Below, piece by piece: positions 48,280 to 60,275 of a DNA stretch of 64,000 bases. The notes under the pieces are model-generated. The model was not told where the DNA came from, did no database searches, and worked only from the letters and a program-made list of their open reading frames with translations. The position numbers and the translations under genes were made by a program. Each line of letters starts with the position of its first letter. Position 1 is the first letter of the stretch. The DNA is from Astropecten irregularis. Its lineage: Eukaryota; Echinodermata; Asteroidea; Paxillosida; Astropectinidae. The DNA lies in contig OZ020247.1 in assembly GCA_963971285.1 (NCBI GenBank), positions 8,886,614 through 8,950,613 on the forward strand. Direction: 5' to 3'.

Positions 48280-49028
48280 TAATAGCTCAAAAATCAATAC
48301 GCCGAGCTGATTATCATATACTGTGTACCCTCAATTGTTTTGTAAATATGCAAATTGGGGGTCGTGCAATAAATATAATGTTTATTTATGACTGGTTATG
48401 ACAAACTGGGGGTTCAGTGCTTCAGCCTGTTGTGGAGACTTCAGACATTTTGGTTTAAATTCTGGCCCTACATTGTTTTGAACGTGGAGGGTTGCTTTAT
48501 GAAAACTGGTAGCATGTCGGGGGGCTTGAGCCTCCCCCCTCCCCCCCCCCCCCCGAGGGTCCCTGAAAAAAAAATGGGGGAGAGGGAAAGGAACAGGAGG
48601 AGGCGAAGTCACAAAATGTTTGTTGGGCGTTTTTTTCCCCCCCCCCCATGTCTTGATTTTTCGTGAGTTTTCTTTGAGCACCCCTAAGAGAAAATCCTGG
48701 ATGCGCCGGTGCGTCTCTCATTTTAATAATATTTCTTTCTACCTCGAGGCTTCTTATGCCATGTTGAATTAAGCGAGAAAAAGTGAAGAGATTAAAATGA
48801 TTATCATTGTATGGCCGGTAGGAGCGGCTCGATCGTTAACCATCAGTATTCCCGTACATTCATATGTATCACTGACTCAGAGAGAGAGGACACGGCGTGA
48901 TTTTCCACCTTTTTTTCCTCAGTCATCTCATTGATTTGGTTTATTAACAACAGACAGGTGCAGCTGTCTTGCCTTGATGCATCAAAATGCAATGATGCAA
49001 AGTAGAAATTACTTAAATACACCATTAA
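48280..49028. other. no gene; C/G homopolymer tracts
   Basis: C-rich runs at 48534-48554 and 48639-48649 flank a G/A-rich stretch, with G-quadruplex potential on the - strand. The Pro/Gly-rich frames here follow from these tracts. Confidence 0.45.
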
Positions 49029-49400
49029 AGGTAATATCATACTTTGGGTTTTGGCAAAGAAATGTAGCTTTATGATAAAAGAAAAAAACAATATCAAGAC
49101 AGATACAGTATCAGTCATCTATGAAATTTCCAGTGCCATACGGTGCCTGATTTTTTAGAAAACAGTGAAAAACGCCCACGGTATTTTTTAGTCTTTTCTC
49201 TTATATTTTTTATCTTTAAAAGATCAAAAACAATTTGGGTCACTGGTTTTAATCTTGTTTTTGATAAATACAGCATTCCAGGCAGAACGTTGTTAACGGT
49301 ATGTTTGTACCATCACCATCTTTATACCCTGTAAGTTATAGGTAAATCTGTGAAGATTTCTATTTCGGTATGCTACCGGTACCAAAGTATGATACTACCT
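49029..49400 (+). mobile_element. TTAA-MITE family A, full-length copy
   Basis: TTAA 49025-49028 and 49401-49404. It belongs with the 39836 and 59552 copies to a subtype with TTTTGATAAATACAGCATT-like sequence in place of CTGGATAAATACACCATT. Confidence 0.85.
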
Positions 49401-49404
49401 TTAA

Positions 49405-51429
49405 AGGTGCAGGCTCGTCGATGCTCGACGGACAAAATTCGTGCCACGAAAAGTCACCTTTGCCCTTGCGGTTGCCAGCTCTTACAATCCCGGAGGGCGA
49501 GCGCCAGCTGGTCTAAAAATAACCCTGTACACGCGTATACACTATGCGTGCGTGCAGTATGCATTGTACACGATTGATATTGCTGGACGACGCGATGGTT
49601 TATGAAGTGGACCCATCCATGCCTGTACATGTACATGTACATGTACATTGTACATAATTATGTACGTAAACTACGTATAGGCCGTTGTGGTATCTGCCCT
49701 CGAATTGTCTGCGTTGTGGGATATTTCAGGGAGCAAGACAAAATCACTCCGTTTGATAGATTTTAAAACAATTAATGAAATTTTCCATGCTGGCACGTCC
49801 ACATTCCCGCAGTTTTTGTGAAAAAAAAATCGATTCAAATTTACCGATTGAAATCAGACCTAAAAGTAACCAACCACCACCCACAGTCGGTACAGCCATG
49901 GAGGGTACAGCCATGGAGGAAGGAACACAAGGAGTTCGAACGGCCCGCCAAATCCCCACAGGGTATTTACTGACCAATTAGCGACCCTGGCTGGCCCTGT
50001 CTGGCCAGTGGTAAAGGCATGGAGGCCTCCCGCTGCGCGGTTATTTACGACCGTGATAAAGATCTCTGTGTACAGAGCGCAGGCTGCCGGTCGGTGACCA
50101 TTACTGGAGTAATGATTGTTCAAACACGATGTCTGTCAAGAAGGGTTCGTGACAACAAACACACGCAAATCGCATGCGCAGTAATGCTTTGTTGGCCATG
50201 TGCATGAGCACTGTTTTTCATCGGATGCAGTGAAAAAATCTACAAATTTCGTCATTTGAATCGTCAAAATCGGCCTTTCGGAAGGTAAGATACGTCAACA
50301 GACTTTCCAAGATTACGACTAGAGATCGTGATATTTATGGATTCATATTTTTATGATTTTAAGGGCCCCCAGTCACCACCAGTTGTCAGAAATATGTGGA
50401 TTGCGTTCTTTGAGCTTGTCTCTATCCATTCGTGTATTACATGTTGGTGTCCGATGTAGTCCTAACATTTTATCAGACAATATTTTCCGACCTTTTTTCT
50501 GCGTGTTTTCATTTTCTTAGTGCGTCGGAGTCCATTTTTACATGTTCAGCATGGAGGAATAAGAAGACGAAAGTGATTTTTCATGAATAAAAACTTCGGT
50601 TTTGTTCCACTTGATAACGTTAGAAATGTTTCATCAACTTTATTTTATTCCTCCCAAGTGATCAATAAAATAATCAATGGACAATAGGCCAACCAACATT
50701 GTTGTAAATCTTGCTTATAAATATTTTTCTGACATGACATGATAATTAAATGTTGACTTTGTTATTAATATAATCATTGTGAAAGCAGCGCTTGTTTTTT
50801 TTATGTAGACCTAGTAATTTTTTTAAGGATAAGGCCTATTTAGTAATTCTACTAGTAAATGCAACTTTGTGAAGATGTAGGCCCCTAGTGTAAAGATTGC
50901 CTAAATGTTAGGTGTTTGGCATTGTTCACAAGTTACCAGGTATTTCTAAAAAAAAAAAAATATCAGTATTCGTCAACTTCATTTATTTTGGCAATGGTGC
51001 ATGCATTGAAACAATTGTCTGTAGAGATTATTTATTCTTATTCCTTCATGAATGTTGCATTCATGGTACTGACTACAGTGTAATGGCTGTTCATCCATTG
51101 AGGATTATTTGAGTATTGATTGCATTTACCATAATTTATAGTTTCATACTCAAAACAATTGTTTATTATTCAGTCAATGTGTGCATACATACTTTAGTAC
51201 ACATATTTTTGTTAAATGTGCATGGTTATTCATTTTTCAATGGATTCTTCAATTCAATGATTGATTTCATAGCAAGTTAATAATCTTTTGTTTGCAGAAG
51301 CCAATTTTCGTTTTCAACCATTTATTTAATTAATTTTGTTTAAAATGTAGGAATCTTTGTGAAATTGATACTTTATTGGCATTTTGCCTAATAGTCTTAT
51401 TTTTTTTACATTTTTTATTCAGATCTTTA
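49405..51429. other. upstream region of the transposase gene; possible non-coding first exon
   Basis: A TGTACA/CATGTA run occurs at 49623-49648. A CTTTCGGAAG|GTAAGA donor-like site at 50284/50285 and a TTTTTTATTCAG acceptor ending at 51422 could bound a leader intron of about 1.1 kb upstream of the transposase ATG. No transposon terminal repeat was found here. The interval 50285-51420 is very AT-rich, as expected for an intron. Confidence 0.4.
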
Positions 51430-54400
51430 ATGCATGTTAGCATGCCATCTCATTTAGAGTGCCTGCAAGGGATCTGCAGATTGTGTGGTGAGGGAAGAGC
51501 AATTGTTCAAGGCCGCAGTCCCATTCCAAAGGAGTCTCTTTCCAAAAATATTGAGGCAGCACTAGGATTATCCATCGCCGAGGACATCGAGGGTGTGCAT
51601 CCCCCTTCAGTGTGTAAAGTTTGCGAGGGAAAACTGAAACGGTGGTGGTCACTGGTCAAGCGAAGGAACATAAAGGCATCGTGTAACATCACTCCAGTTT
51701 CCTTTAATACAGATAAATGCGAGAAATGCAGAGGCGGCGCAGAAGAAGTCTGTCTTTCAGATGTTGAGGCTGAGGCTAAAGGGAAAGGTTTGGTGACCTG
51801 GCAAGGCCCTGGATGTCTACAGATTATGAAGATGTGTGTGACCACGTATCTCCCTGTCCTTTTTCTGACCATTTTCGAAAGTTTGGCATGGACTTTGGTG
51901 GTGAAGGGAATTCCTGCGGAAAGAGGTAATCAGATTTGGTCGGCTTTTCCAGATAGATTGGGTCGTGCTGATGCTCATGAGATGCTAGACCTGATTAGCA
52001 TGAAGTTTATCTGCGAGGGCAACAGGGATTTCCCCCAGTTGGTGGAAGCGGAAAAGGGAGCCAAAGGCCAGATTCCGACAAGCATCACGCCACAAGATGT
52101 GTATGTTGAGGGCACAATCCGGCATGTGAAGTGTCAACTCCTTATTCCAAAGGAAGGAAGGTGCGAAGTCTGCCAGGTTTATCGGAATGACTTAATGGCC
52201 AAGAATAGTAAAAACAAGATGAAAACACGCCCTGCAGTCTCCACATCTTCTTCAGTGACCAATAGAAATCTAACGAAGAAGGAGCTTGAAGGAAAGGTGT
52301 CTCTTCTTCAGGCAGAGCGGAGATCCCTGAAGCGAAAGGCAGCCACCCTCCAGATCAAGATTGCCGATATGCTAAAACGTGATTCTGTTGATCTCAGCAC
52401 CGAGCAAGATGAGGCATTAAGGGCAGCTGTCATTGACTCTGATGCAGCCATGGGTGACATCCTGCAACAAGACTCCCCTGCTCATCTGCTCTGGGTTCAG
52501 CAAAGAGAGTCTGCTCTGAAGGGCAAACAGATGCGCTGGCATCCTGCCATCATCCGCTGGTGTATTGCCCTTCAGAGCAAATCATCCTCGGCGTACAACC
52601 TTCTGCGTCAGACCAAATTTCTGCGCTTACCACATCCATCGACACTCCATCCATACACACATTTCGCAGACCCTGTCACTGGTTTCAACCCTGCCATGCT
52701 TCAACGTGTCGTGGCTGACAACTCCATTGAGTCGTGTCCGGAGCATGAAAAGATTGTATCGGTACTTTTCGATGAGATGAAAATTAAAGCAGGTCTTGGG
52801 TTTTCTGTGCGATCCGGCAAGGTTCTTGGTTTTACAGATGTTGGGAGTATTGCCAACGAGATCAGTGATTTCGAGAGGAAATGCAGAGGAGAAAAGAGGA
52901 AACCTGCATCGCATGTGTTGGTGCTGATGGTACGGGGCATCTTCAGCAATCTCCATGCTGCCATCGCTTATTATCCAACCTGTAGTGCAACCAGTGATCA
53001 GCTTTGTTCAATTATCTGGGAGGCCATTTTCTTTCTGGAGGTAGCTGGTTTGCGAGTGTGGGCACTTGTTTCGGATGGTGCATCTTCCAACAGGAAGTTT
53101 TACCGTCTCCATGGTGACGGCTCTGGTGACATCCCCGTACACTGCTGTGTCAACCCATATGACCCCAACCGTAAAGTCTACTTTGTGTGTGATGTTCCCC
53201 ATCTGATCAAAACCACCCGTAACAATCTTGAGAACTCTGGCTACAACAACAGCACCAAGACATTGATGGTAAGTTTATTTTATATTTTTTTAATTTTTAT
53301 TTTTGTAGGTACCTATTTGAAGTGTGACCGATTATTTGAAATTTTCACTTTAACTTCAAGAGTACACTATCAATGCTGGAAATAACCTTTAGTCTCTTAA
53401 TACCATGGAGGAAGGCTTCCTCCATGCTTAATACCATGGTCACACATTTCAGCTAGCGATCTGCAGTGGCTACATGTATTTCAGTTGAAAACGGTTTCGC
53501 AGGCCTTCATTTTAATAAAAATTAGGAGAGCCGCAAATCGCTCTCCTTAAATCAACGTAGAAAATTAAGGAGAGTGATTTTGGTCTCGCTTACAAAAAAA
53601 ATGCAAAATTTTGCTTGTCCGCTGGGAAAAAATATTTAAAAAATAAATAAAAACATTTGTATTTTCTGTGAAGGATAAATGTCAGCTGGGAAAATTTATG
53701 TGACTGATTTTGAAAAAAAAGGCAGCTCTCCTTAAATTGTTAAGGAGCTCTTTTTTTCACTCTCCTTGGAAAACATTAAGGAGAGCGGAGGAGAGTGATC
53801 ACTCTTACTCTCCTTAAAATTTAAGGTCTTGTTTTGTTCCCTTCAATCCACAGTTCAACAACCAGAAGATATCTTGGGTCCAGCTCCTCCAGCTATATGA
53901 ATGGGATGTGGGCATGGACAGACAGTCACCTGGTCTACGGCGGCTCCATAGGCTGACTTACGAGCACCTACATCTGACGCCAGCACTGAGAATGCGCGTA
54001 TATTTGGCTGCTCAGGTAATTACTGAATTGTTGGGGTTCCATTTCGTAAATTTTCATAAAAATGAAACCAGTCGATCAATAAACTAATCTCCATAATTGA
54101 TGCATTCACTTACAGATGATGCAGTTCTCAGTAACATGTTTTAACATGAATGTCACTATATGAGAATCTAAGGTGCTCGTTAACCAACTGTCATTTTACC
54201 AGAGATGATTTTTTTTCTCCCTATTTATCTAGGTTTTGAGCTCTACAGTCGCCAATGCTTTGGAAGCTCAGGGGAAGCCAGGCACACAGTCATTGGTCAA
54301 GTTCATCCGCTCTTTTGACACATTCTTTGATTGTTTGAACGTGTCAAGTGTCCACAAAGGAACACGTCAGAGGAAGCCCGCCTTAGAACCTTACAGGACC

Positions 54401-55577
54401 GTGGATGACTGGCGATTTGAGGTAAGATATAAATCAAGCTTTAAGGGGATTAGGGGACTTGCAGTTTTAACTTCGGCTTAAAAAAGATGGGCAGAAATTT
54501 AAATCCTGAACGAAACCCTTATCAACCTTTCTAAATGATCATCACATACAATCTTGTGCAGTTGGGCTTGCATGTATTCTACATGCATGGTGAATTATGA
54601 AGAAGTGCTGCTTCTAGTGCCATCAAAAACCTGCATGGCCCCGATCAAACTTTTTAAAGGATAAACAGAACCACACTCTCACTACAGAAGAGCTGATGTC
54701 CCTGGCCCTGGAAGCCTACCTTATATCTTGATAAATAATTTAAAAAAATATTTCTTCATTCATTTAATGTGCCTGAAATGCGATTTCAATAATTGTAGAT
54801 CATTCGTACATCTTGTCTTGTTTTACAGTGGCTAACAAAGGACTTCCTTGGCTTTCTGAAGGAATGGGATGACGACGTAGAGTCCAAGGGTTTGGACAAA
54901 ACTGCAAAGAAGAAGATGTCTTTAAGCAAGGAAACAAAGGAAGGTCTGAAGATCACAGGTTTGTACAGTTTATCACTTTTTTCTAGCCCTTGACCAGAAA
55001 GTATTCATTCCACTCTCAATGCAGGTGCACTTATGCCTGTAATTTCCCCCGCCCCCCCCCAAAAAAAAAAATATGAGAAAGAAAGAAAGAAAGAAAAAGA
55101 AAGAGAAGCAAATATACTGCTCGTCTGTCCGTTCCTTGCACTGAATTTGAGCTTGTCTACTCTTTTTAAGGTTGAAGAACTTGTTGCCTTAAGAAATTTA
55201 AAAAGAACAAAAACTCTTGCCTTGTCCTTCTCTATTGTCAATATACGTACATTTTTTAACATTTGCAACGTTTTCCCCCTTTAAATCCTGATCCAGTGTA
55301 CTCATTCGTTGAGATGGCCAAGACACTCCTCCAACTGCCAGGCATCACGTATCTCTTGAGTGAGAAACTTTCTCAAGATCCTCTAGAGGGATATTTCAGC
55401 AAACAGCGGGGTGCTGGGGGTGCTTGTGATAATCCAACTGTGGAGCAGTTTGGTCATAATATGCTGACCCTTCAAGTTGCATCCAGTTGCATCAAGGCAT
55501 CAAAGAAGGCGAATGTCCGGCAGCAGCATCAAGGAGATGATTCACTAGACGGAGCACCCCTCCCCAGACGGAAGTAA
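51430..55577 (+). CDS. P-element/THAP9-like transposase with RAG1-N-terminal-like zinc region, five exons
   Basis: Exons 51430-53268, 53854-54015, 54233-54421, 54829-54958 and 55297-55577 join in frame at GT-AG sites into 866 codons without a stop. The C-terminal two thirds match the P-element family: LFDEMKIKAGLGF gives the first catalytic Asp (448), LVSDGASSNRKFY the second (549), DVPHLIKTTRNNL follows, and SQDPLEGYFSKQRGAGG carries the final Glu (804). Such enzymes cut and paste DNA in the nucleus using an RNase H fold. There is no THAP domain. The N-terminus has CRLCG (16-20), VHPPSVCKVC (56-65) and CEKC (97-100), in the order and spacing style of the RAG1 N-terminal zinc region, then CEVC (245-248) and a coiled coil near 282-320. 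The ATG at 51430 lies 8 bases after an acceptor; upstream in-frame codons are probably intron. An alternative start is Met5. The gene looks intact. Confidence 0.88.
53520..53826. repeat. intronic CTCTCCTTAA inverted-repeat cluster
   Basis: Inside the first intron of the transposase, AGGAGAG/CTCTCCTTAA units occur about nine times in both orientations within 300 bp, with a 150-bp AT-rich gap between the two groups. The RNA of this intron could fold into alternative long stems close to the 3' splice site at 53853. Confidence 0.7.
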
Positions 55578-55739
55578 ATTCAACCTCATGTAAATACTGT
55601 TTCGTATGTACATGTATGTCCAAAAAATTCAATTGACATATCGTGATCAAGCTCAACTAAAAAATCTGTTTATTTATTAAATTGAATATCATGCTATGTT
55701 AGTGCTGTCTTAAGAAATTCAGCACATCTCCAGGAAGCT

Positions 55740-56260
55740 TTGTCAAACTGCAGGATAAAAAAATTGCCAGAAACAACTCAGTCTGTAATACACTGTAATA
55801 CGTGGCTGTACACTATGGACTGTTTATTTCATAACAAAGATATTTTGCTCAACTGATTCTGTTTGTTTTACAGAACCATACATAAAAAGAAATGGGAATG
55901 ATGAAAGAGCATAAGATGAGTACATTAAGTCTTGTGACAAATCCAATATATACCTGTACAGATATTTACAACATATGTATAGTGTATTTAGAACTCTTGT
56001 CTGTAATACATGATAATAAGTGACTGTACAGTTTATTTATTAACTGATGATATTTTGCTGAGCTCATTGATCAGTTACAATGTTCATTGTTTACAGCGCA
56101 AGTAAATGAGAAGTACAAGTACCATCGAACTGCCTTATTCATGGTGTTGTTTTACATAGACAGTGCCATCTGTCAAAACATTGGAATGATGAAAGATTGG
56201 TTCTGGAAGATGAATACATAAAGTCTTGAGATAAAATCAGTCTTGTATTACCTCCTGTTA
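55740..56260 (+). repeat. imperfect direct duplication of about 220 bp downstream of the transposase
   Basis: Two successive units share TCTGTAATACA, GACTGT-TTTATTT, GATATTTTGCT, GTTTACAG, GGAATGATGAAAGA, GATGA-TACAT-AAGTCTTG and then AGATATT-ACA. Each carries an acceptor-like TTTACAG, so an old duplicated 3' exon or UTR is possible. A candidate poly(A) signal AATAAA is at 56300-56305. Confidence 0.55.
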
Positions 56261-56790
56261 TAGATATTCACAAGACAAATAAGATAAACAGTTACATTTA
56301 ATAAAAATCAAAAGGGAGATTTTTCCCAGTAGGCAGATGATAGCTCGTTAATTTCAGTCATTGAAAAGTGCTTGAAAATTGATTGAAAAGAAATATTGAC
56401 TTGATTGATTTTGTTGATTTCAGAGGAAATTGGGAGAAACAGTCAACATTCTCTTTTACTTTCTACAATTACAAAACTACAATTGTACAGGAATGTAACT
56501 GTGCCTTTTACTAACACAGTATTATGCAAGATCAAGACAGACATACTGAGTAATAACAGATTAGATTACCCTAAGTATTATTGTCTTAAGACGAATAAGC
56601 AACTAACTACACATGTATTAAAAACAGTAAATGTATATAAGCCTGTGGGATGAGTATATGATGGAGGTGAAATCATCTTTAATTTACAGATGGTGCATTG
56701 TGGTGGGCCCAAATGAGTCCATTGTTAGCATAAATTCAATAATCAAAATCAAGGTAAACAAAAATTGGTCCAATAGGAAGTGGTGAAATA

Positions 56791-57420
56791 TTACTCCTTT
56801 GCAGGTACATTACTTATTTCTTTTCGCAGTGCTTTTTCAGCCTTCCTAGACACATGCCCATCTGAAGCCTTTCTTAAATTCAAATATACATTAATAAAAG
56901 CATTGCATCTTATCTTCACCCATTTCTTCACCATCATATTAAGCAGTTTAGAAGAATTATCACCAGTGATTTTGCCTTTAGTTAGAGAACACCAGTATTG
57001 CTGAATTCTTACATGAGAACATATATTATTGATTAAAACACTTTGTATATCTACACCAGGAAAACTGTCTAGGTTTGAAGTCGTTAAATATTCCCTTGTT
57101 TCATTTTCCATAGTACGAAAAAACAAATAAACAGTATCAGACACATGAAACAATCCACCTCTATTTTGCACTGAAATCCAATGGTTAGTGTATTCTAAAA
57201 ATGTTTTTGCAGTATCAGATGGGCAGACCTGCCACGACTTCAAAAATTTACAATATAGAACAGCAGAATGACTCTTTAACTTTTTATATCTATTATTTAA
57301 AGAATATGGAATATAGCCAGCAACATATCTCAGGATTTGCTCTTCATTTTCAGAAATCGGTGACTTCTTTATGTGTCCCGGTACTTTCTTTTGGCAAGTC
57401 AGCCTTGTTTCTTTCTTGAA
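56791..57420 (-). CDS. unrecognised protein-coding fragment converging on the transposase
   Basis: On the - strand the frame is open from 57420 to a stop at 56791, about 209 codons; an internal ATG at 57243 gives 150. The upstream in-frame part is also protein-like (EEQILRYVAGYIPYSLNNRY), so the true exon start lies near 57350-57420. Other segments include FLEYTNHWISVQNRGGLF, VSDTVYLFFRTMENETR and, near the end, VKKWVKIRCNAF before a Lys/Arg-rich tail. I recall similar uncharacterised proteins in mobile-element neighbourhoods of marine invertebrates but cannot name a family. It is predicted soluble, with no zinc cluster or catalytic triad visible. It lies 1.2 kb downstream of the transposase in tail-to-tail arrangement and may be a second gene of the same element or a nested remnant. 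No 5' exons were found. Confidence 0.6.
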   Translation of the reverse strand, partial: FKKETRLTCQKKVPGHIKKSPISENEEQILRYVAGYIPYSLNNRYKKLKSHSAVLYCKFLKSWQVCPSDTAKTFLEYTNHWISVQNRGGLFHVSDTVYLFFRTMENETREYLTTSNLDSFPGVDIQSVLINNICSHVRIQQYWCSLTKGKITGDNSSKLLNMMVKKWVKIRCNAFINVYLNLRKASDGHVSRKAEKALRKEISNVPAKE

Positions 57421-59551
57421 TTATCATATGGAAGAGTGAAAGTAATAAATATTGGTAAACCATGATGATATGTTGGCCATTGTCGTGTTCCTTCCTCCAT
57501 GGTACAGCCACCGCCAAAGAGCAGCAGCAACATATGGACAATGACGAATTGCAGGAACAATATCCCAAAGTATTCATTATAACCCGACTTGTATGAAAAA
57601 AAATACAGCATTGTGTAATTCATTGCAGACCTATATTTTATGTGATATAGGGACTAATTTACCAAGTTTGAATTTCACTTTACGCGCAGTATACGAGCCC
57701 CCACGTTGATATTTAGGCCTACGTCGTTATGGTCATTTTTGTAGAAAGTGAGGTTTATAATAATAGTATATTAGAAGATAAATACAAGCTGATACACAGA
57801 TACAGAGACTTGAAACTGAAAGTCACTTCTCATAAAATGAACTGTTTTTTTTACTGATAGCATTGAATATACAGTTCATGTACTGTAGTTGTGCACAGCA
57901 CGCACTGTACATGTACATAATACACAAAACGAATGTCGCCTAGCGACTGTGGCGCTCTACGCGCACAGAGATTGGCCGAGCGCTGTGCGTATCTAGGTAA
58001 ACAGTAAACAGTATCTAGGTAAACAGTACGCGCGATGGTCCAATCAGAGAGATGTATTTGAATGACGCGGGCCCTGTCATGTCCGCGAACTTGACGAAGT
58101 GATTTCACTATGCACACAATGTTTTGTTTACAAAGTATTCTTCAGCGGATTGATAGAAAGACGAGTCAAAGCTTGTTTCACTACACTGTATTACAATCAT
58201 GTACATGTACTGTATATGGTACCAATTCACGTACACCTCACATAACCAGTTCAGCATGAATACGCGCCGTGACAAACGTCAGATTTTGAGAGATTTTCCT
58301 TAGGCCTAAAATTCGTAAAATAAGATAGAAACAAACCTCAAAGACGTTCTAGAAAACCTCCTTTTTACCTAATTTTCTTACATTTCTTTGACAGAATTGT
58401 CAACATAGTAAATCGATCGTTGATACTTTTCCTATCCAAAAATGCAAAAATCGATGTTGGAGTAATTTTTGCCGATTCGGCAACTTCAGACGCCGATTAC
58501 GCGATATCGACAAATTGGGGAATTCATTTCGCTCCATTCACGGTGTCACTTGTCATTCAAAACCCTGTGCATTCCATAAACCCCAGTAAAGTTCAAGACT
58601 TTGAGTTTTTGTGGAAAAACATCAGCATTAGTAAAATAATAGTAATTTATGTCAAACTCGCACATGTAACAGATTCCCCTATCATATGGGGTTGGGTTAG
58701 GCTCTGCCTACAGATCCGCGAAGGATTCCACGATGACAACTGTAAAAAAAATAATGCCTAATATTGTACTATTTGTACATGTACGTGTATTATTATACAC
58801 CCCGAGTGCATGTACGTACGCAATGCTACACGTGTGTCACGTTAACAGGGGGTGTAACGAGCCTTCCTAGAACAGCATAACAACATCGATAAAGCTACAG
58901 AGGGCGCTATTGTAAAACTTGCTCTATTTTTTGACGAGCCTGCGCCTTTAAACCGACATTATATAGAATAGTGCTCGTTCCACATAGGCCTAATCCAACC
59001 AATTAATACTATATGTACCTGCACAAAATTGCCGTTACACCTCACTGACTCAGAAGTAAAAAAAAATAATACTGCAAACAAAATAATGTCCTCATCATCC
59101 TTAAACCTCCACGCATCTTAGCCGTGCATGGCGATCGGTGTCACTGTCACTTTCGTTATCGCAACGGACACCGCTTGAGGGCGTGAACGTGACCAGCATG
59201 TATGACATAGGTACAGTACAGGCAGCCCCTAACGATGCACGTTCAAAAATAAGAAGAAGACAGAAAGAAAGAAAGAAAGAGAACTACTAGAAATAAAGAA
59301 AAAAGGCCATGGATGTCACCGCCGTGACTTCTTAATATTCCAACTTGCAGGCATGTTTGCACTATCAAACTAACATAATTCAGGACTGTGTTTTAACCAG
59401 TAGCAATCTCAAATTTCATTTCCCCCCGTTTGTTTTTTTAGTGACGCCGAGCTGTAAATCCGCATTATAAGATATCCAATGTGGGCAGAGTTTTATGTAC
59501 ATTTGGAGATCTTTTTAATTCCCGAGGTAACTTAAAAAGGCTTAGGCTTAA
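57421..59551. other. no gene seen
   Basis: Contains a short direct repeat GTATCTAGGTAAACAGTA twice at about 57988-58027 and an AAAGAAAGAAAG run near 59260. The 113-codon + frame at 58420-58761 has no recognised domain. No terminal repeat matching the region upstream of the transposase was found. Confidence 0.4.
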
Positions 59552-59914
59552 AGGTAAAATCATACTTGGCTTTTTGTCAAGGAAATACTCATATCATTCA
59601 TTGGCAAAAATATCAAGACAGATACAGTAAGTTAACAGGAGTCTGTGAAAATGTCAGTCCCATACGGTGCCCACTTTTTGAGAAAACAGTGAAAAACGGC
59701 CACAATATTTCTTTTTTTTCTCTCTCTCTTTTCTTTTTGATCTTTAAAAGATCAAAAATATTTTTGGGAACTGGTTTTACATCATTTCAAGCAGAAACAT
59801 TTTATCGGTAGGCCTATGTTTCTACTACCATCAGCACATTCTTTATACTATGAGTTATAGGTAAATCTGTGAAGATTCCTGTTTTGGTTACTACCAAAGT
59901 ATGTGACGCTAACT
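59552..59914 (+). mobile_element. TTAA-MITE family A, copy
   Basis: TTAA 59548-59551 and 59915-59918. It carries a TC-rich insertion near 59710 and a TAGGCCTA octamer at 59812. Confidence 0.8.
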
Positions 59915-60040
59915 TTAATACGGCAGATGAAAATTCATAGAAGAATTATTCAAAATGAGCGGCAAATTATAAAAAGAAAATCTTAAGGTTGTACATTGTA
60001 TATACACTGGTCCGACTCATGTAAAAGTGGTTCACCCCAA

Positions 60041-60235
60041 TATTCGGCCTGTGAATTGTGAATCCATTCTAAAAAGTATGGATACCAAATAGAGGCTTTT
60101 GGCTGTGGTTTGGAAGTAGATTCTATGTTTTGAAAAGGAAAACAGAGCTTCAGCTTCAATGAAAAACCATAACCTAGATTGTCAGTATAATTACAGAGCG
60201 AAGTCGGAGCCGGAGCCTAGCTTTGAGAAAGTCCA
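60041..60235. mobile_element. decayed AGGGCGTTTACGAAACGG-type fold-back, copy 3
   Basis: The middle (GAGGCTTTTGGCTG, TTTGGAAGTAGATTCT, TTTGAAAAGGAAAACAGAGC, CTTCAGCTT) matches the 32090 element. The left arm is lost, and the right arm survives as GGAGCCGGAGCCTAGC. Confidence 0.65.
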
Positions 60236-60275
60236 CAAGTTAGTACCGCCGTTTTAGTGACGAGCTGGCACTTAA

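Noticed and set aside
51376..51429. Upstream extension of the transposase start
   Set aside because: These codons are AT-rich hydrophobic read-through of an intron ending in a TTTTTTATTCAG acceptor, and the extension does not start with ATG.
51430..55577. P-type transposase as the driver of the TTAA-MITEs
   Set aside because: P elements make 8-bp duplications at their targets. The MITEs show TTAA borders, so a different transposase is expected.
57350..57623. Two overlapping - strand frames just upstream of 56791-57420 as 5' exons of that gene
   Set aside because: Composition is Leu/Cys-rich without similarity to the adjoining frame, and no matching donor/acceptor pair was evident.
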